Of a stretch of DNA of 64,000 nucleotides, positions 11,608-24,200 are shown in pieces. A program made the position numbers and the translations under genes. This stretch comes from Gnetum montanum (lineage: Eukaryota > Streptophyta > Gnetopsida > Gnetales > Gnetaceae). Numbering within the stretch: the first letter of the stretch is position 1; every line of letters starts with the position of its first letter. The notes under the pieces are model-generated. The model did no database searches and was not told where the DNA came from. It saw only the letters and a list, made by a program, of their open reading frames with translations. The stretch covers positions 186,001 through 250,000 of the forward strand of contig MNCI01002119.1 of the NCBI GenBank assembly GCA_015680685.1, given 5' to 3'.

Positions 11608-13636
11608 TGTTGGCACATTTAGCCATTGTATGGAACAGAGACATGAGATGGTTGAGATTTTCTGAAATATTACAATACAAATATTTGAAATGGCAAGATG
11701 TGATTGGAAAAGGTATTGGTTTCTATCATTTTTTTTAAATAAAGAAGAAGAAGAGAAAGAGATGGAAATCACTATGGGGATTTTAATGAATTCTCCCATA
11801 AAACGATAAGCATAAACCTTAGCCATGTTCCAAAGGGGAGACGTTGATTTCTTTTGGGACACATCACACAAATTAAACAGAAAATCAGAATTTTTCACCA
11901 TGGTATGAGCGCAAGGTACCAAGGCATCGCACCTCTGGGAAGACTGCAATATTCACCAGCATTTTGCAGGTCACGATTGAGGGCAACGGTGCAACAGTGC
12001 AGACCATGATCAGAGGCAACGACAGAGAAGGCAGAAGAGACATCAGTGCAACGTTATTCACACAGAGAAAAGAAAAACGTGGCTGTGGCAGTCATCAAAA
12101 AACAGAGGAAAAGAAAGGGACAGACATCAGCATTTCATTTTTTGTTGGGCAGCAAAATATAAGCAATGTTGACCACCTCTGTGACAGGTGAACAGGGCCA
12201 CAAAAACCCCCTCATGCGTCGCCAAACCCTGCTGGATTCTGTGCTATTCTGAAACCCTCATCGTTCTAAAAAAAAAAGAAGAAGCTTTGCCATAGTGGGA
12301 GGAGCCCTAAGATTTACACATCATCACAAACCATGTGGTACAGACAGCACAATATTTTCAGGCAGTTGCAGGCCTGTGAATGCATTTCAAAAGGTGTTCT
12401 AGGCGGTAAAAGAAACAACAACAAATCGGCAACCAAAGAAGAAAAAGGGAAGGAAAGGAAGAACAAAGGAAGAACATTGGATCACACTTGGGATCAAAGA
12501 AGATTTGTAAAGAAGATTGTTTGCAAGATGGCTTGCTAGAATAAAGATTTTAGCCTCTTTGTCATGGTCCTATGAGTTATGCATTTCATTTTTTGTTTTG
12601 TTTAAATTGTTTAGCTAGTGGTTTAGATACTATCATCCTTGGCAAGTAATTTTGGGATTTTTAGATTGCTCTTACTGTTCTTGTTTCCCGATAGAAATTT
12701 CTATTAAAATTTTTCCATAGAAGCGCTTATGTTTAAAAGCCTTGAGAGAATTTTAGTAGTAAATTTTGTTATTGTGCAATGTGTGGGAACTGCTATTGGG
12801 ATTGTTATAAGAGAGCCTCTGTTTGTAGTCACACCGTTGAACAATTCAGTAGTCGAGAGGGTTCAGAGAATCTTTGGTATTTTGATGGGACCAGAATAGC
12901 TTCTTTTTATCTTTAAAGTGAATTCTCATGGTATTTCAATCAGAAATTGTCAAGTCTTTTAAAGGTTCTGTTTGAATGCAATCGTTGACATCTATTATCT
13001 AGTCAAAATGGAGTCTCGTACGTGGTAGTTTACGCAGCAATTTTTGGTAGCATAATAGGATTGTCTTGAAGATATTGCTTGTTTGAGCCTTGGAAGTTTG
13101 AACAATTCGTAGATATTGAATTTGGGATAGCTTTATTGCGAAGTGTTTACTCGTGTCATTTTACCTTGTTTAAATATTTGAGGTCTACACAAATCTGCTT
13201 TCTTTTCTTTTCTGCTTATTTCCATTGAATCTTGCTCTATTTCTAGTTTTCTTGTGGAACTATCTCTTTCTCTGGGGAAAATTAGGAGTAGATTGCGGAG
13301 TTGTGCTCAAATGTTTTTGCAAAATTTTATTTGTTACAAGTAGGTATTATAAGGACCGCGTAGACTAGGCAGTTGAACAAAATAGGAAATTTTCAAGAAC
13401 TCACAGTGCTTGGCAAAGTTGGCTGAATCTCTTTAAAGTAAGTCATTTGTAGTTCACACACAACACAATTGTTACATTTTACACAACCACACGCCGCAAT
13501 AGCACACACACATACTCACATTAACTACTGAGTCTATTTAGAGGTATCTGGGCCTTGGTGTTGCCAAAGACCAGCAGGCACCTAAATCCTGTTTGAGGAC
13601 ACTCGTTGGCGATCGCATCCCAAACGGTCGTCAACA
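11608..13636. mobile_element. Solo LTR (2029 bp) of an unrelated LTR retrotransposon inside A's RT
   Basis: The insert begins TGTTGGCACA, ends GTCGTCAACA, is flanked by ggtat duplications and holds no retrotransposon protein. Its first and last few hundred bases do not repeat each other, so it is one LTR left by recombination and not a whole small element. Its base use is less CpG-depleted than A's, which suggests a later arrival. The family was not recognised and orientation could not be fixed. Confidence 0.85.
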
Positions 13637-16089
13637 GGTATACATGTAGACCCTCAGAAGGTTAAAGCTATCACCAACTTAGCACCACTAGAAAACCTTA
13701 AGGAGCTACATAGGTTACAAGGTAGATTGCAATTAATTTGTACATTTATCACAAGGTTGACTGATAAGTTACACCCAATGCAACATTTTCTCAAAAAGGG
13801 GATCCACTTTGAGTGGACAACTCAATTCCAAGAGGCATTTGACAACCTCAAAAAGGATTTGGCTCAACTTTCAACGATCTACCTTCCACAAGGAGATAAA
13901 TCATTTTACATTTACCTTGCAACCTCAAATGTTTCCATTGCTTCTCTGCTTTTCCAAAAGTGAGATGATGGCTCAAAGGTCCCTATTTACTACCTAAGCC
14001 ATGCACTAGTGGCCCACAAGGAAAAATGAAATGATGTGAAGAAGAACTACCTTGCCTTAGTCTTTGCACTTAAAAAGTGAAGACATTATCCTTTCTGTAG
14101 CAAGGTTAACATTATCTACAAAAGCAATGTACTTGGGGCAATTACCACAAACATTTTCCAAAGTAGTTGAATTGCATGGTGGAAAGTAATAACCATAGAT
14201 TTTGACCTTCACTACATAGCCCAAGCATCCACAAAGGTCAAGCAATAGCCACATAACTCACAACGTCACCAATAGATGATCAAGTGATAATAGATTTAAA
14301 ATTTCTATATGAGCATGTAAATAGCGTAAGCCAAGTGTCTACAAACTTTGAGGTAGTTTTACACTTCAATGGTGCTTTAACCTCACAAGGAGGTAGTGCC
14401 ACTACCATCATCACATTTCCCTCTGGGGAGATCCAACCCTTCACATATCACTTTTCATTCCCTTCCACCAATAAGATAGTGGAGTATGAAGGTCTTCTTA
14501 CAGGTATCTTAGTAGCCCATGATTTAGGAATCGAAAACATAGCAATTCAAGATGATTCACAACTTATTGTCAACCAAATTACAAAGGTTCACACTTGCAA
14601 GTCACAACGTTTAGAACCTTACTGTGACTTGGCAAAACACTTGCTCAAGCAATTTACAATCATAAATATCCAACATATTCCCCATAACGAGAATGTCATT
14701 GTTGATGCACTAGCCACCGTAGCCTTAAGCGTAGCACCTGACATGTTTTCTACCTTACCCACTTCGATAATGGATTACACCAAACCTTTTACTCAAATAA
14801 AAAGCATTGCATCCATAGCCATGAAAAGCATAGCTCACATATAGTAGTGGCATGATGACATTAAGATGTACCTCTAATAGGGTGAGCCTTCACAGCACCT
14901 AACCACCACCAAAAAAGATGAAGTGTGAAAATGATCATGGTTGTATGTCCTTGTAGGTGATAGCACTTTATGTTATAGCTCCTATGATGGAATACTGCTA
15001 AACTATGTTAGCTGTATCAAAGCACAAACAATCATTGATCAAGTCCATGAGGGACTATGTGGAGGTAACATAGCACCTAGGGCAATGGTAGCAAAAATTA
15101 GACACTTAGGCTACTATTGGCCTTACATGAAGCACAATTGTATTTCTAAGGTCAAGATGTGTGATGTGTGTTAGTAACATGATAGCTTGATGCACGTGCC
15201 ACCGACTAAACTACATACCACATAGATCACATGGTCATTCCAATGTTAGGGGTTGGACATCATAGGACCTATCATGCCGAAGTCTTCTATAGGACATAGC
15301 TTCATCATAACTGCAACTGAATACTTTACCAAGTGGGTTGAAGCCATTCCAATTAGGAAGGTGACATCACAACAGGTTTGCAAATTTATTCTTGACAACA
15401 TAGTGACCCGATTTGGTCTACCCATGACTATAGTCATAGACAATGAGCCATAATTTAGTAGTGTAGAAACCAAAGCCTTCTATGAACACCTTGGCATCAA
15501 ACATTCTTTTTCATCAACATACTACCAATAGGTGAATGGCCAAGTCGAGGCTACAAAAAAAGTCATTTTGAACCTTTTAAAGAATATTCTTAGCAACATC
15601 AAACGATGATGGCATGAACAACTAGTCTATGTGCTATGAACCTATCACACAACATGCAGAACAACAACTGGTAAGACATCATATAGCCTTGTGTATGAAT
15701 CTGAAGTAATGTTGGCTCTTTAATTATAGGTTCCATCACTCTACATAATCCTCTCAAGCTTCATTGATGAGGTTTAGAACAACAAGTTGAGAACTATTGA
15801 CCACAACTCTATAGATGAGGAGTGCATGCAAACACTTGATCACATCAAGTGGTACTAGGAAAAGCAATAGCAAAAGAACCATCATAATTAGCATCAACAC
15901 CTAATCAAGAAAGGGGACCTAGTTTTCAAGGTCATTTGTGAACCTGTAGATAAATTCTCAACCAACTAGGAAGGGACTTTCTTAGTCATAAATGCCTATG
16001 ACAGCGGAGCATCCAAGTTTTCTAATTTAAATCGCAATAAGTTTGTCAACCTAATCAATAATTTGCACCTCAAACCCTACTATGCTTGA
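13637..16089 (+). pseudogene. RT C-terminus, RNase H, archaeal-type RNase H and integrase (element A pol)
   Basis: The pol frame continues after the solo LTR. The RT end and RNase H lie at about 13640-14270 (LTDKLHPMQHFLKKGI, then YIYLATSNVSIASLL). The archaeal-type RNase H at about 14330-14740 is largely open in one frame, with NKIVEYEGLLTGIL, QDDSQLIVNQI and VDALATVAL. The integrase zinc region is at about 15040-15175 (VHEGLCGGN, YYWPYM, CDVC), and the core at 15250-15700 has LDIIGPIMPKS and a decayed D-N-x-P. The second His of the zinc motif is Asn. The C-terminus ends in YYA then TGA at 16087-16089, matching YYI-stop in B, C and D. Many TAG stops make it nonfunctional. Confidence 0.88.
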
Positions 16090-16099
16090 TACATAGCAT

Positions 16100-16435
16100 T
16101 AGCATAAAAAGGTAAGAAAATGTTTGCTATGATATTAAACTAGCATAGAACATCTGCTACAATGTTAAACTAGCACAGAACATCTACTGCGACATTAAAC
16201 TAGCACAAAATTTCCTTGGGCTATGACATTAAATTGGCACTCATAGCATGATCTTCTATGACCTTAAACTAGCAATCCACCATCCACTACAACATTAAAC
16301 TAGCACAATAGTTTTCTAGGACTATAAACTAGCACATCATAGTCTACTAAGACCTTAAACTAGGTCCATAGTCTACTAGGAACTTAAACTAGCACAATAT
16401 GTAGTCTACCAAGACATAAAACTAGGTTGACAGAA
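16100..16435 (+). repeat. Minisatellite 3 of element A (after integrase)
   Basis: Degenerate ~24-40-bp units such as ctactgcgacattaaactagcac follow the integrase stop. The same motif occupies this position in B, C and D. Hypervariable tandem repeats in the 3' UTR are known from Ogre-type Tat elements. Confidence 0.85.
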
Positions 16436-17959
16436 CAACATCCATAGTTCAACTCACATAGGTCTATAGACAAGTGAGAACAAATACTTCCAATCCTCTG
16501 TCACTTGCCCACACCTCTTGGAGAAGGTGGGGTGGGGCATTATAGTTCCAAAATGAAGTTCATGTCATCAACAAAAAACCCTCTAGGACATTTGCAGTGT
16601 GACCATCCTTGGCATCTTACTAATCTTCTGTAGATGCCTTTAGGAATCTCTCTAACCTTCTAGAGCTTACACCACCACCACCACCAATCATCTTGATCAG
16701 AGCTCTCACTGTTAGCATCACTCGCAAGAGAACTAGCAGTATTGTGGCCTAGCCACAACATTGACATCCTCTAGCCCTCACCATTACCTAGGTTGGCAAA
16801 AGCATCCAGAAGGTTAGCTCCCTACTGATTTGCTAGATTTTCTATCCCCTATCCTTGGTAAGGACTCCTGAGCACTTGCATCACCAATGCCTTCAACCAC
16901 TTGGGTGCTCACTTTTGGTGTGGCTACTAGAGCTTTTGCATCCTACTGCCATCAGTGCTCACATTGGTCTTCTTTCTTTGGACACTACATGCACCTACAA
17001 CTAACACAACATTCATGACCCTTGTAGTGCCCTTGCAAATAGGAGTTCCCTCTCATCTCACATGTTGTGGTTGTTTTTGTTGTTTTCTTTGTGTTGTTTT
17101 TGCAGGATGAAGCCTCGGGACAATTGTTCAAAGGTGCATTTCACTATGGTGGAAAGTCATTGCACTGCCCTAATGTATCCATTTTGACTTGCCAAGCTAC
17201 TCAAGAGTACACATCCCTATTATCCCGCCATAGCCTATTCACATTTACCCCTTTACCTTTCATTTCTCCACATTTCTTACAAGCTTCTCCAATGCACATG
17301 GTACATTTCTTTCAATCAATCACAACACCCATGATGGACATAATGCAACTTGTCCCATGGAGAGTCTTTTTGGGCTGGTCAAAGCCCAAGAGAATGTAAT
17401 GCAACTCATCTTATGGAGGAAACACTTTTCCTACAGATGCGACATGATTGCCTCTAAACAAATTTTGTTGAGTAGCATGTAGTCTACCTGGCAATAAACA
17501 TCTTCTAGTTTCAAAAAAAAAATCAAAAGAAAAGATAGAAAAAGGAAAAATGGGACAAAAGAAGTGCCCAAGAAAAAATAACAACATTGTCATTTTGTAG
17601 CCAGTCTAACCTCAAATCGACCATCTCACAATCACTTTATTGAGAAGTTAAAATTTCAAGGGTAGGCCATCTCTGTGTGTTGACTCCCTCACAAACACAA
17701 CAATGAGGGACCATGATTTGATAACAAGCCACCATGGTGTTTCATCTTGTAGTTGCATGTAGAATGAGCATCCTTTCCACTTACTATCCCTTGGTTTTTC
17801 TCCTTAACCTACTTCCTACCATACTTTATTCCCTTAGCACTCCCAAGCATAGTGAAGCATTATCTAATTGGGCACTGATGAGTAGTGTTGGTGTCATGTT
17901 TACCATGGTGTTTTGTATTCTTTGTCGATGTCTCTTGGGAAACTCCTCCAAACACCAAC
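16436..17959 (+). other. 3' untranslated region of element A
   Basis: No convincing gene is seen. Blocks shared with B and C include gtggggtggggcattatagttcc, ggcctagccacaacattgac and an acceptor-like tgttgtttttgcag at 17105. The open frame 17067-17399 is not conserved as protein in B or C, so it is treated as chance. The role of the conserved acceptor-like site is unknown. Confidence 0.6.
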
Positions 17960-17972
17960 AAAGAGGGGCCAA
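17960..17972 (+). other. Polypurine tract of element A
   Basis: The tract aaagaggggccaa abuts the TG of the 3' LTR. The same tract precedes the 3' LTRs of B, C and D, and it is the expected plus-strand DNA primer. Confidence 0.88.
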
Positions 17973-19073
17973 TGAAGCACCACCAATTTCGTGCTTCAGC
18001 ACTTTAACAACAAATTTTTCTAAGTGTTAAAACTTGTTAAATTTTTTTTAAGTGTTATTACTACATTCCCCAGCATAGCTAGCGTAGCATGCATCATCGC
18101 CTATTTTGCAAAATTTTCTAAGTGTTAACAGTAGTTGCATGAAAATTTTTCTAAGTGTCATGCCATGCTCTCACTCTACCTACTATGCTCTAGAGCATAG
18201 CTATCATAGCACACACTTCCATGGTTAGTTTGCCCAAGTTCCAAGCTAGAAGTTATTAGGATTGCATAGGACGGAAAAAATGGTTCGGAAAATTTTCCAT
18301 TTCCTAGGTTGCTACGCTCCCCAATGTAGCAAGCATAGCACAATTTTCAGTGGCCAATTTTGCCTAAGTGTTGGGAAAGAAGTTGTCAAGCTATCTTAGC
18401 ATGGAATATACATTTCGAAAATTTTCTAACTCTCAAGGCTACCTCTCCTACTATTCCCTAGAGCATAGCTAGCGTACCATGAAGAAAGATTGCAGATTTT
18501 ATTAAGTCTTTCTAAGTATCCCTACTACGCTTTGCTATGCTCTAGAGTGTATCTAGCGTAACTAGTATTAGACATTAAAATTTTGAAAAATTTGACTAAG
18601 TGTTTTATTATGCTCTATACCATAGCTAGCATGACATCGAAGAAAAGCCTCTAACAGCCTCCAAAAGCCTCTAGAACGTAGCATCATCCTTTTTCTCGAA
18701 TTTGATATTCCTCTAGCAAGAAAGATCAAGAATTTTCATCTCGTTTACATCCTCATTGGTCCCCAAAACTATTCTTATGCTTGACCATACTTGAAAAAGG
18801 GGAAGACGTAGTCTTAGAGTGTAGCCTCCAAGTTGCATTGTTTGTAGGTACTTTGTGTTCATTCAAACTTTTGCATATGTAGTCTTGGTAGTGTAGTCAC
18901 AATTTAACCATCTTTAGGGACCCATTGCAATACTCTAAAGCATAGCACTTTGTTATTCCCATGGAAGTGTAACAAAGGTTAGCATAGCCCCACCTATCCT
19001 CATGCCATGTGGCATCCAATCTGCATCTTGTGCCATGTGGCACCTAATCTACATTTTGTGCTAACCCTAGCCC

Positions 19074-19081
19074 TATAAATA
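19074..19081 (+). promoter_or_regulatory. LTR TATA box (element A, 3' LTR)
   Basis: The sequence is tagccctataaatacccc, the conserved LTR promoter box, here better preserved than in the 5' LTR. Confidence 0.7.
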
Positions 19082-19334
19082 CCCCTACATTCAACATTCT
19101 GGGGGTGGGAAAATCAAAAGAGCATTGGTCATTTTAGCATTCTGACCATTTCTAGCACTTTCACACCTCAGCACTTGAGAACACCTAGAACTTTGGTGCA
19201 TTCCTAGACCCTATCGAACAATTGGTGAATACTGTCTAGAACACAGTTCACCACTATACTCATAGAACATAGTAATAACTAGCCTAGTAGGTTTAGTCCC
19301 CCATAGTAGCCATTAGTTCCACATGTCAAACATC

Positions 19335-19339
19335 CCAAA
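19335..19339. other. Target-site duplication of element B, left copy
   Basis: The bases ccaaa recur at 37961-37965. A's uninterrupted 5' LTR reads catcccaaagactatg at this point (about 1470), which confirms the empty site. Confidence 0.93.
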
Positions 19340-19744
19340 TGAAACACCATAAAATTTTGAGACCCTCTTGCTTCACTAGGGTCGTGGAATTTAGGAAAGG
19401 GTTTCAACAAGCACAATGTCATGATCATTGCATAGGACAATGTAAACACCAAAGATAGACTATGCAGTCCAACAAGTTTTCTACTTCTAGGATTAGCAAG
19501 CCCAATGGACTCTCTGGCCTACCCACCCAGGTAATTCACCCAGCTATCAGTCTAACTAGAAACTATGCTAGGAGTTGTCAACGGTGCTAAGGATGGGCAA
19601 AATAGTTCAACAAGTTTTCTAGTGAAGAAGTCTGCTACGCTACACTATACTGCACAGTGTAGAAAGCCTTCGAAAAATCAATCAAGTGTCTGAATACAAG
19701 TTTTAGCAAGATGTTCATGCAAGACAAAGTCAAAATTTAGTCAA

Positions 19745-20190
19745 CACAGGGTGCTATGCTATGCTATGCTACATAGCGTAGCATAGCATAGCAAGGGCGA
19801 AACATGCAAAGACTCCTTTGAGAAACCATTTCAGCAAAAGGATTACATCTAACAGCATTGTGGATTTAAAACCTAATATTTCTTAGTTAGATCTTGAACC
19901 ACAGGCAAAGTTTTCTCTTGTGATGCCTTGCAACTTTGACAACAATGCATGTTACATTAGCTACTATGCTATGCTATGCTACGTAGCATAGCATAGTGTA
20001 GAAAAAATGAAAATCAATAAAGTGTTCCAAAGGTTAACTCGGTGCATGCCAAGGCTTCCGTCAAATGTTGTTGACTCCAAGGAAAGTTTCCTATTCAAAT
20101 CGGTGGCTATGCTATTCTACACTACATAGTGTAGCACAACATAACAAGAAGCTACCCTACAACGATGTACTACGCTACATAGCGTAGCAA
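19745..20190. repeat. Cluster of GCTATGCTA quasi-palindromes in B's 5' LTR
   Basis: At least four inverted repeats are built from gctatgct and agcatagc words. The best, at 19753-19792, has 18-base arms with one mismatch around the loop acat. Others lie near 19965-19998, 20107-20142 and 20168-20185. They lie upstream of the TATA box, in the presumed U3. Matching clusters lie in the 3' LTR (36730-37170) and in C's LTR. Confidence 0.85.
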
Positions 20191-20386
20191 GCAGCTATGT
20201 TACTTCAATGTGCTAGAAATGCATTGTTAACACACTAGATTCCAACATCTCTAGTATCAACAACATGGTCATAGCATAGAAAGTTCATGGTCGGCATTGC
20301 ACATCTACATTGTACGGGCATGTCAACATCTCATGGGGTCCAGGACACATGGCACCTAAACCATGTTTTTCTCCTACTCCTAGTCC

Positions 20387-20394
20387 TATAAATA
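20387..20394 (+). promoter_or_regulatory. LTR TATA box (element B, 5' LTR)
   Basis: The box tataaata is followed by ccctgc, in the same place as in the other LTRs of this family. About 260 bp downstream, caaataaagc could be the polyadenylation signal of R. Confidence 0.75.
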
Positions 20395-20981
20395 CCCTGC
20401 AAACAATGCTCAAGGGGTTGGAATTTTTTGGCATTATCACTGTCAAGTTGGCTTTTTTGTTTGGCATTGACAAAGGGCAGTTGGCTTGTTAGCATCTGGC
20501 ACAATTGGCTTGTTGGCATTTTGTGTTGGTTGGCTTTTTGATTGGCTTGCAAGTTTGCATTCAAGAGCATAGTTGGCATATTTTGAGTAGCTTGGTTACT
20601 CTTGAACTCTTTGTGCACCTCCATCATTATATAATTTGTTATACATCCCTCAAATAAAGCAAAGAATCAAACCTGAAACCTTGCGGTGGTGCATTTTCTT
20701 ACCCGAGTTTATTCTATTATCTCTTTATTGTTATCATTGTTTGGCATAATTTCCTTCATTCCTACATTTATTGATTATCGATTTTACCTCACGTATTTCA
20801 CATTCGAAACAAAATTCATGTAAGGTTAAGTTACACTGGTTAAGTCCCTATCTGATCGACCAGACCGTTCAAGGTGCACCACTTTTGTTTTATCCAGCAT
20901 GGCCCTCACACGGATCCAGGGTTAAACTGTTCACTTGACAACCTATCAGTGTTCCAGCCATCGACGTTTTCAATTACTATA

Positions 20982-21005
20982 GTTTTTGGTGCTAGAAGGA
21001 GGATC
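20982..21005 (+). other. Probable primer-binding site of element B
   Basis: The sequence ggtgctagaaggagg right after the LTR matches gtgcaagaaggaggg in A. The tRNA is not assigned. Confidence 0.5.
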
Positions 21006-21225
21006 TTTTGATGCTCATTTTTGTGTCTCATGGGTAGTCCTACATACTCTTTGTACCCTGTCACTCATCAACATGAACGTGAAACCCTTTCGGTTGTTTA
21101 CACATCATGTGCTATAGGCTGGTCGCAACGATACTTCCTTTGGAACCCTATAGGAAGAAAAGCCTCTGATCACCTCTCGATCTCTATTTTTTTCTTTCTT
21201 GTAAACCATTTTCAACCTTGCAAAA

Positions 21226-24200
21226 ATGATTTCCTCTACCACCACTATTGCTACCTCAAATCTTGAGGTTCCTTTTTTGGTTCAGGGCACCACAGGTGTT
21301 GAGCGACCATCGAGCCTAGTGCAAGGGCAATGTTGATCTCTCAGGATCCAAAAATGATCACCTGAGAGCTGAGTACAACATACCAAAATTTACAATTTTC
21401 TCTATCCTAAGGTCTAGGTGAATCTGCCCTTAGATGCCCAAGAACTCAAAATTTGAGTTCCTTTACCACAATGGGAGCGAATTTTTCCCTACTCCCGATG
21501 TAGCCATCCCCTTGACGAAAATGTATCAGTGGATCTTTGATCAGCTGCTACAAGTCAATAGGCCTAGGGAGTGGGACATGCTATCCTATCATAATGAGGC
21601 ATGTTAGGATGGACAAGAGGACCTAGATTCCCAGTCTAAGGGTGGAGCTCAAACTAACTTTGTGACTATCCCTCCCGCCACATCCTTCTGGTTGAACCCA
21701 CTCTTCACAACTGCTCCCTTCATGATTATGTCTACCCCATCACAAACTATAGTTTCATCAGCCACAGGTAGCCATGCCATGCCCTCGGCATATCAACATG
21801 CCTATTCCTCTATCTCATTCCTAGGCACTATCGCTCCATAATCTGTTCCTCAATCCATCCCTTCATCGTACCAAGCACTGATCACAACTACCCTACCTTA
21901 CATGCACACCATACCTACGTCGCAAATGCACATAGTCTCCACTTCCATTCCAGCATCTACACTTACTCCACCATTAGTGGCAAGCCCAGCCCCACCCATG
22001 TGGTGAACCCCATTCACTTCCCCTCTTAATTCACAACCTTCCCAAATGTTGCACTATGCTCACCATTAAGCGTACCAAGTCTCGCAAATGGTACAACCAA
22101 GCACGGGGTTGTGGTCTATCCCACCGATCATGTAAACAACCTACCCATGCCACTACTAGCCACTGCCACCCCAACAGCACCACCCACTAGGTGGTGGACC
22201 GCATAAGCAATACCTATCGCAAGGGCAGCTCCAACGGCCCCTCCTATGACCCAAGCTATTGCCTTTGCTGCACCACAAATGATGGTTGCCTCTGCAACCT
22301 TATAACCATCTATGTTGTCCCTGGGTCTGGACCAAGCATTTCAACTTATCTAGACCCTTACTAAAGAGGTTAGATGCCTCAAAGCTGCCAGTTATGATAT
22401 GGTGTAGATCATGGATTTCTACCATGATGACCCCATCAGCCTGACAGTCCCCATGCTTACATTACCCCCCAAGATGTCACTACCCCACTTTACAAAATAC
22501 AATGGGGAGGGTAACCCCAATGTGCATTTCGTGACATTTAGATCTGAGTCCCTTCTACTATAGCAGTGGCTGCACACCATCATCCACATCTTTGCTATGT
22601 CTCTGATGGGCAAAGAGTTAGACTAGTAGCATGTGCTCCCACACTCTTCTATCTCAACCCTAGAGGAGCTGCTGACTTAGTTCGTAACTCATTTCAAGTA
22701 TAACTTGAAACTAGAGGTTATGCTAGATCAGTTAACAGGGGTCATGCAAGACCCACTAGAGTTAGTACAGAGGTTTATACAGTAGTGGAGAACCACCTTA
22801 AATGAGATCTGTGAGCCTATTGTGGAGGCCCACTTTCTGGCCATCTTCAAGGGGGTGGTGAATGATTTCATCAAATCCAAGGTGTATTACCTAGTCCCAC
22901 ACTCTCTAAGTCAAGATTTTACATAGAATAAAAGTATCCAATACATAGCCAAAGCTAGCAAAGACCTGGCCTATGTTGCATATAAAAACACACATACTTA
23001 GAAGGACAAAGAGAAGGGCAAGGCTACAATAGCCACAGTGGTCACTGTGGCAAAGGAGGGAAAGCCCAACAACAAAAATAATAACAAAGCAGCTGTAACA
23101 CCAGCTAACCCTACACCTACACCAGGTGATGTTGCTCAACCCTCCACATTGGCACCCAAAACATCCACCCTGCCTAAGACCAACTTCAAGCGTAAAGATC
23201 GCTCCAAGTACACCCTGCTACCATTTAAGCCTTCAGAACTTCTGAAGTAATTTCTAGGGGTAGGGTACATTCAACATAAGTGAATGTCTGAGGAGGCAAC
23301 CAAAAGGCACCAACAATACTGCGAACTCCTTAGGAACCCCTCTTTGGATTTTCCCAATGAGCCCCCTATTCCTAAGAATTTTAGGCTGGAATGGTTCTGT
23401 GACTACCACCAACTTTGTGGTCACGAAAAAAATTACTATTTAGCATTAAAGGATGACATTCAATGAATGATTGATCAAGGAAAGTTGGTTCTAGATGAAA
23501 GTAACCTCATGCTCCCTTAGAATCAATCTATGCACATTTACACAGACCCACTTAATGTCAACAATGCCAGTTACATCATAAACACTATTGGCATACACAA
23601 TAATCTCGAACCACCTCAGCAACCATTTGTGGTTCGTGTGCCTGAGTGTAGTGCACCCACACCAACAGTGGCTAAAAAAACACCACAACAACCATTTTTC
23701 TTAAGCGTCCCTTCTCAGACATCCACCCCTGCAGCTTCTGTAAACAAGACCACATCACCACCTACACTAATTCCACAAACACCATTCATCATTAGGGGGC
23801 CAAACCACTTAACTTCCCTCACCCCGCATAAGATGGCACTGCAGCCTTCTCGTCCAAGGAAATGAGAAGAGCATTCGACAGGTGAAGCGGCAATGTAACG
23901 TAGTGCCCCAGGTCCTTCCAAGCCTACTCCTTCACCCTTTGCATCTACGATCACCTCATCACCAAAAGTTAACACTGCTACGTGTGTGCGGTCATTGTCA
24001 CGTCAACTGAAAGAGTTTGACCCCAAACACAAAGCTGTTCTCCATTGGGAAATTTGTCTCCCAAGATGAATGGAAGAGGGGAAGGGCAATAAACAATAGG
24101 AAGGTGTACAAGACCTTTTAAGCACTCTTACTCAAGTCAAGTAGACTCTAAAACAAAAGAACATAACATTGAGCCTGTACGACTTGATAATGACTTCCAT

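Larger units (their letters stand above)
17973..19339 (+). repeat. 3' LTR of element A, first part
   Basis: The LTR starts TGAAGCACCACC and parallels 177-1480. It is interrupted after catcccaaa by element B and continues at 37966. Confidence 0.92.
19340..20981 (+). repeat. 5' LTR of element B
   Basis: It begins TGAAACACCATAAAA and ends ttactata. The 1642-bp length equals that of the 3' LTR. It contains a cluster of quasi-palindromes and a TATA box. Confidence 0.93.

Noticed and set aside
11572-12539. Open frames within the 2029-bp solo LTR
   Set aside because: One frame crosses the insertion border and none has a known motif; LTRs seldom code for protein.
17067-17399. A 110-codon open frame in A's 3' UTR with a hydrophobic N-terminus
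   Set aside because: The DNA is partly conserved in B and C, but the reading frame is not.
20285-20627. Antisense open frames in the LTRs of B (also 37183-37645)
   Set aside because: They consist of the short LTR words aagccaac and tgccaa repeated, and do not hold in C or D.
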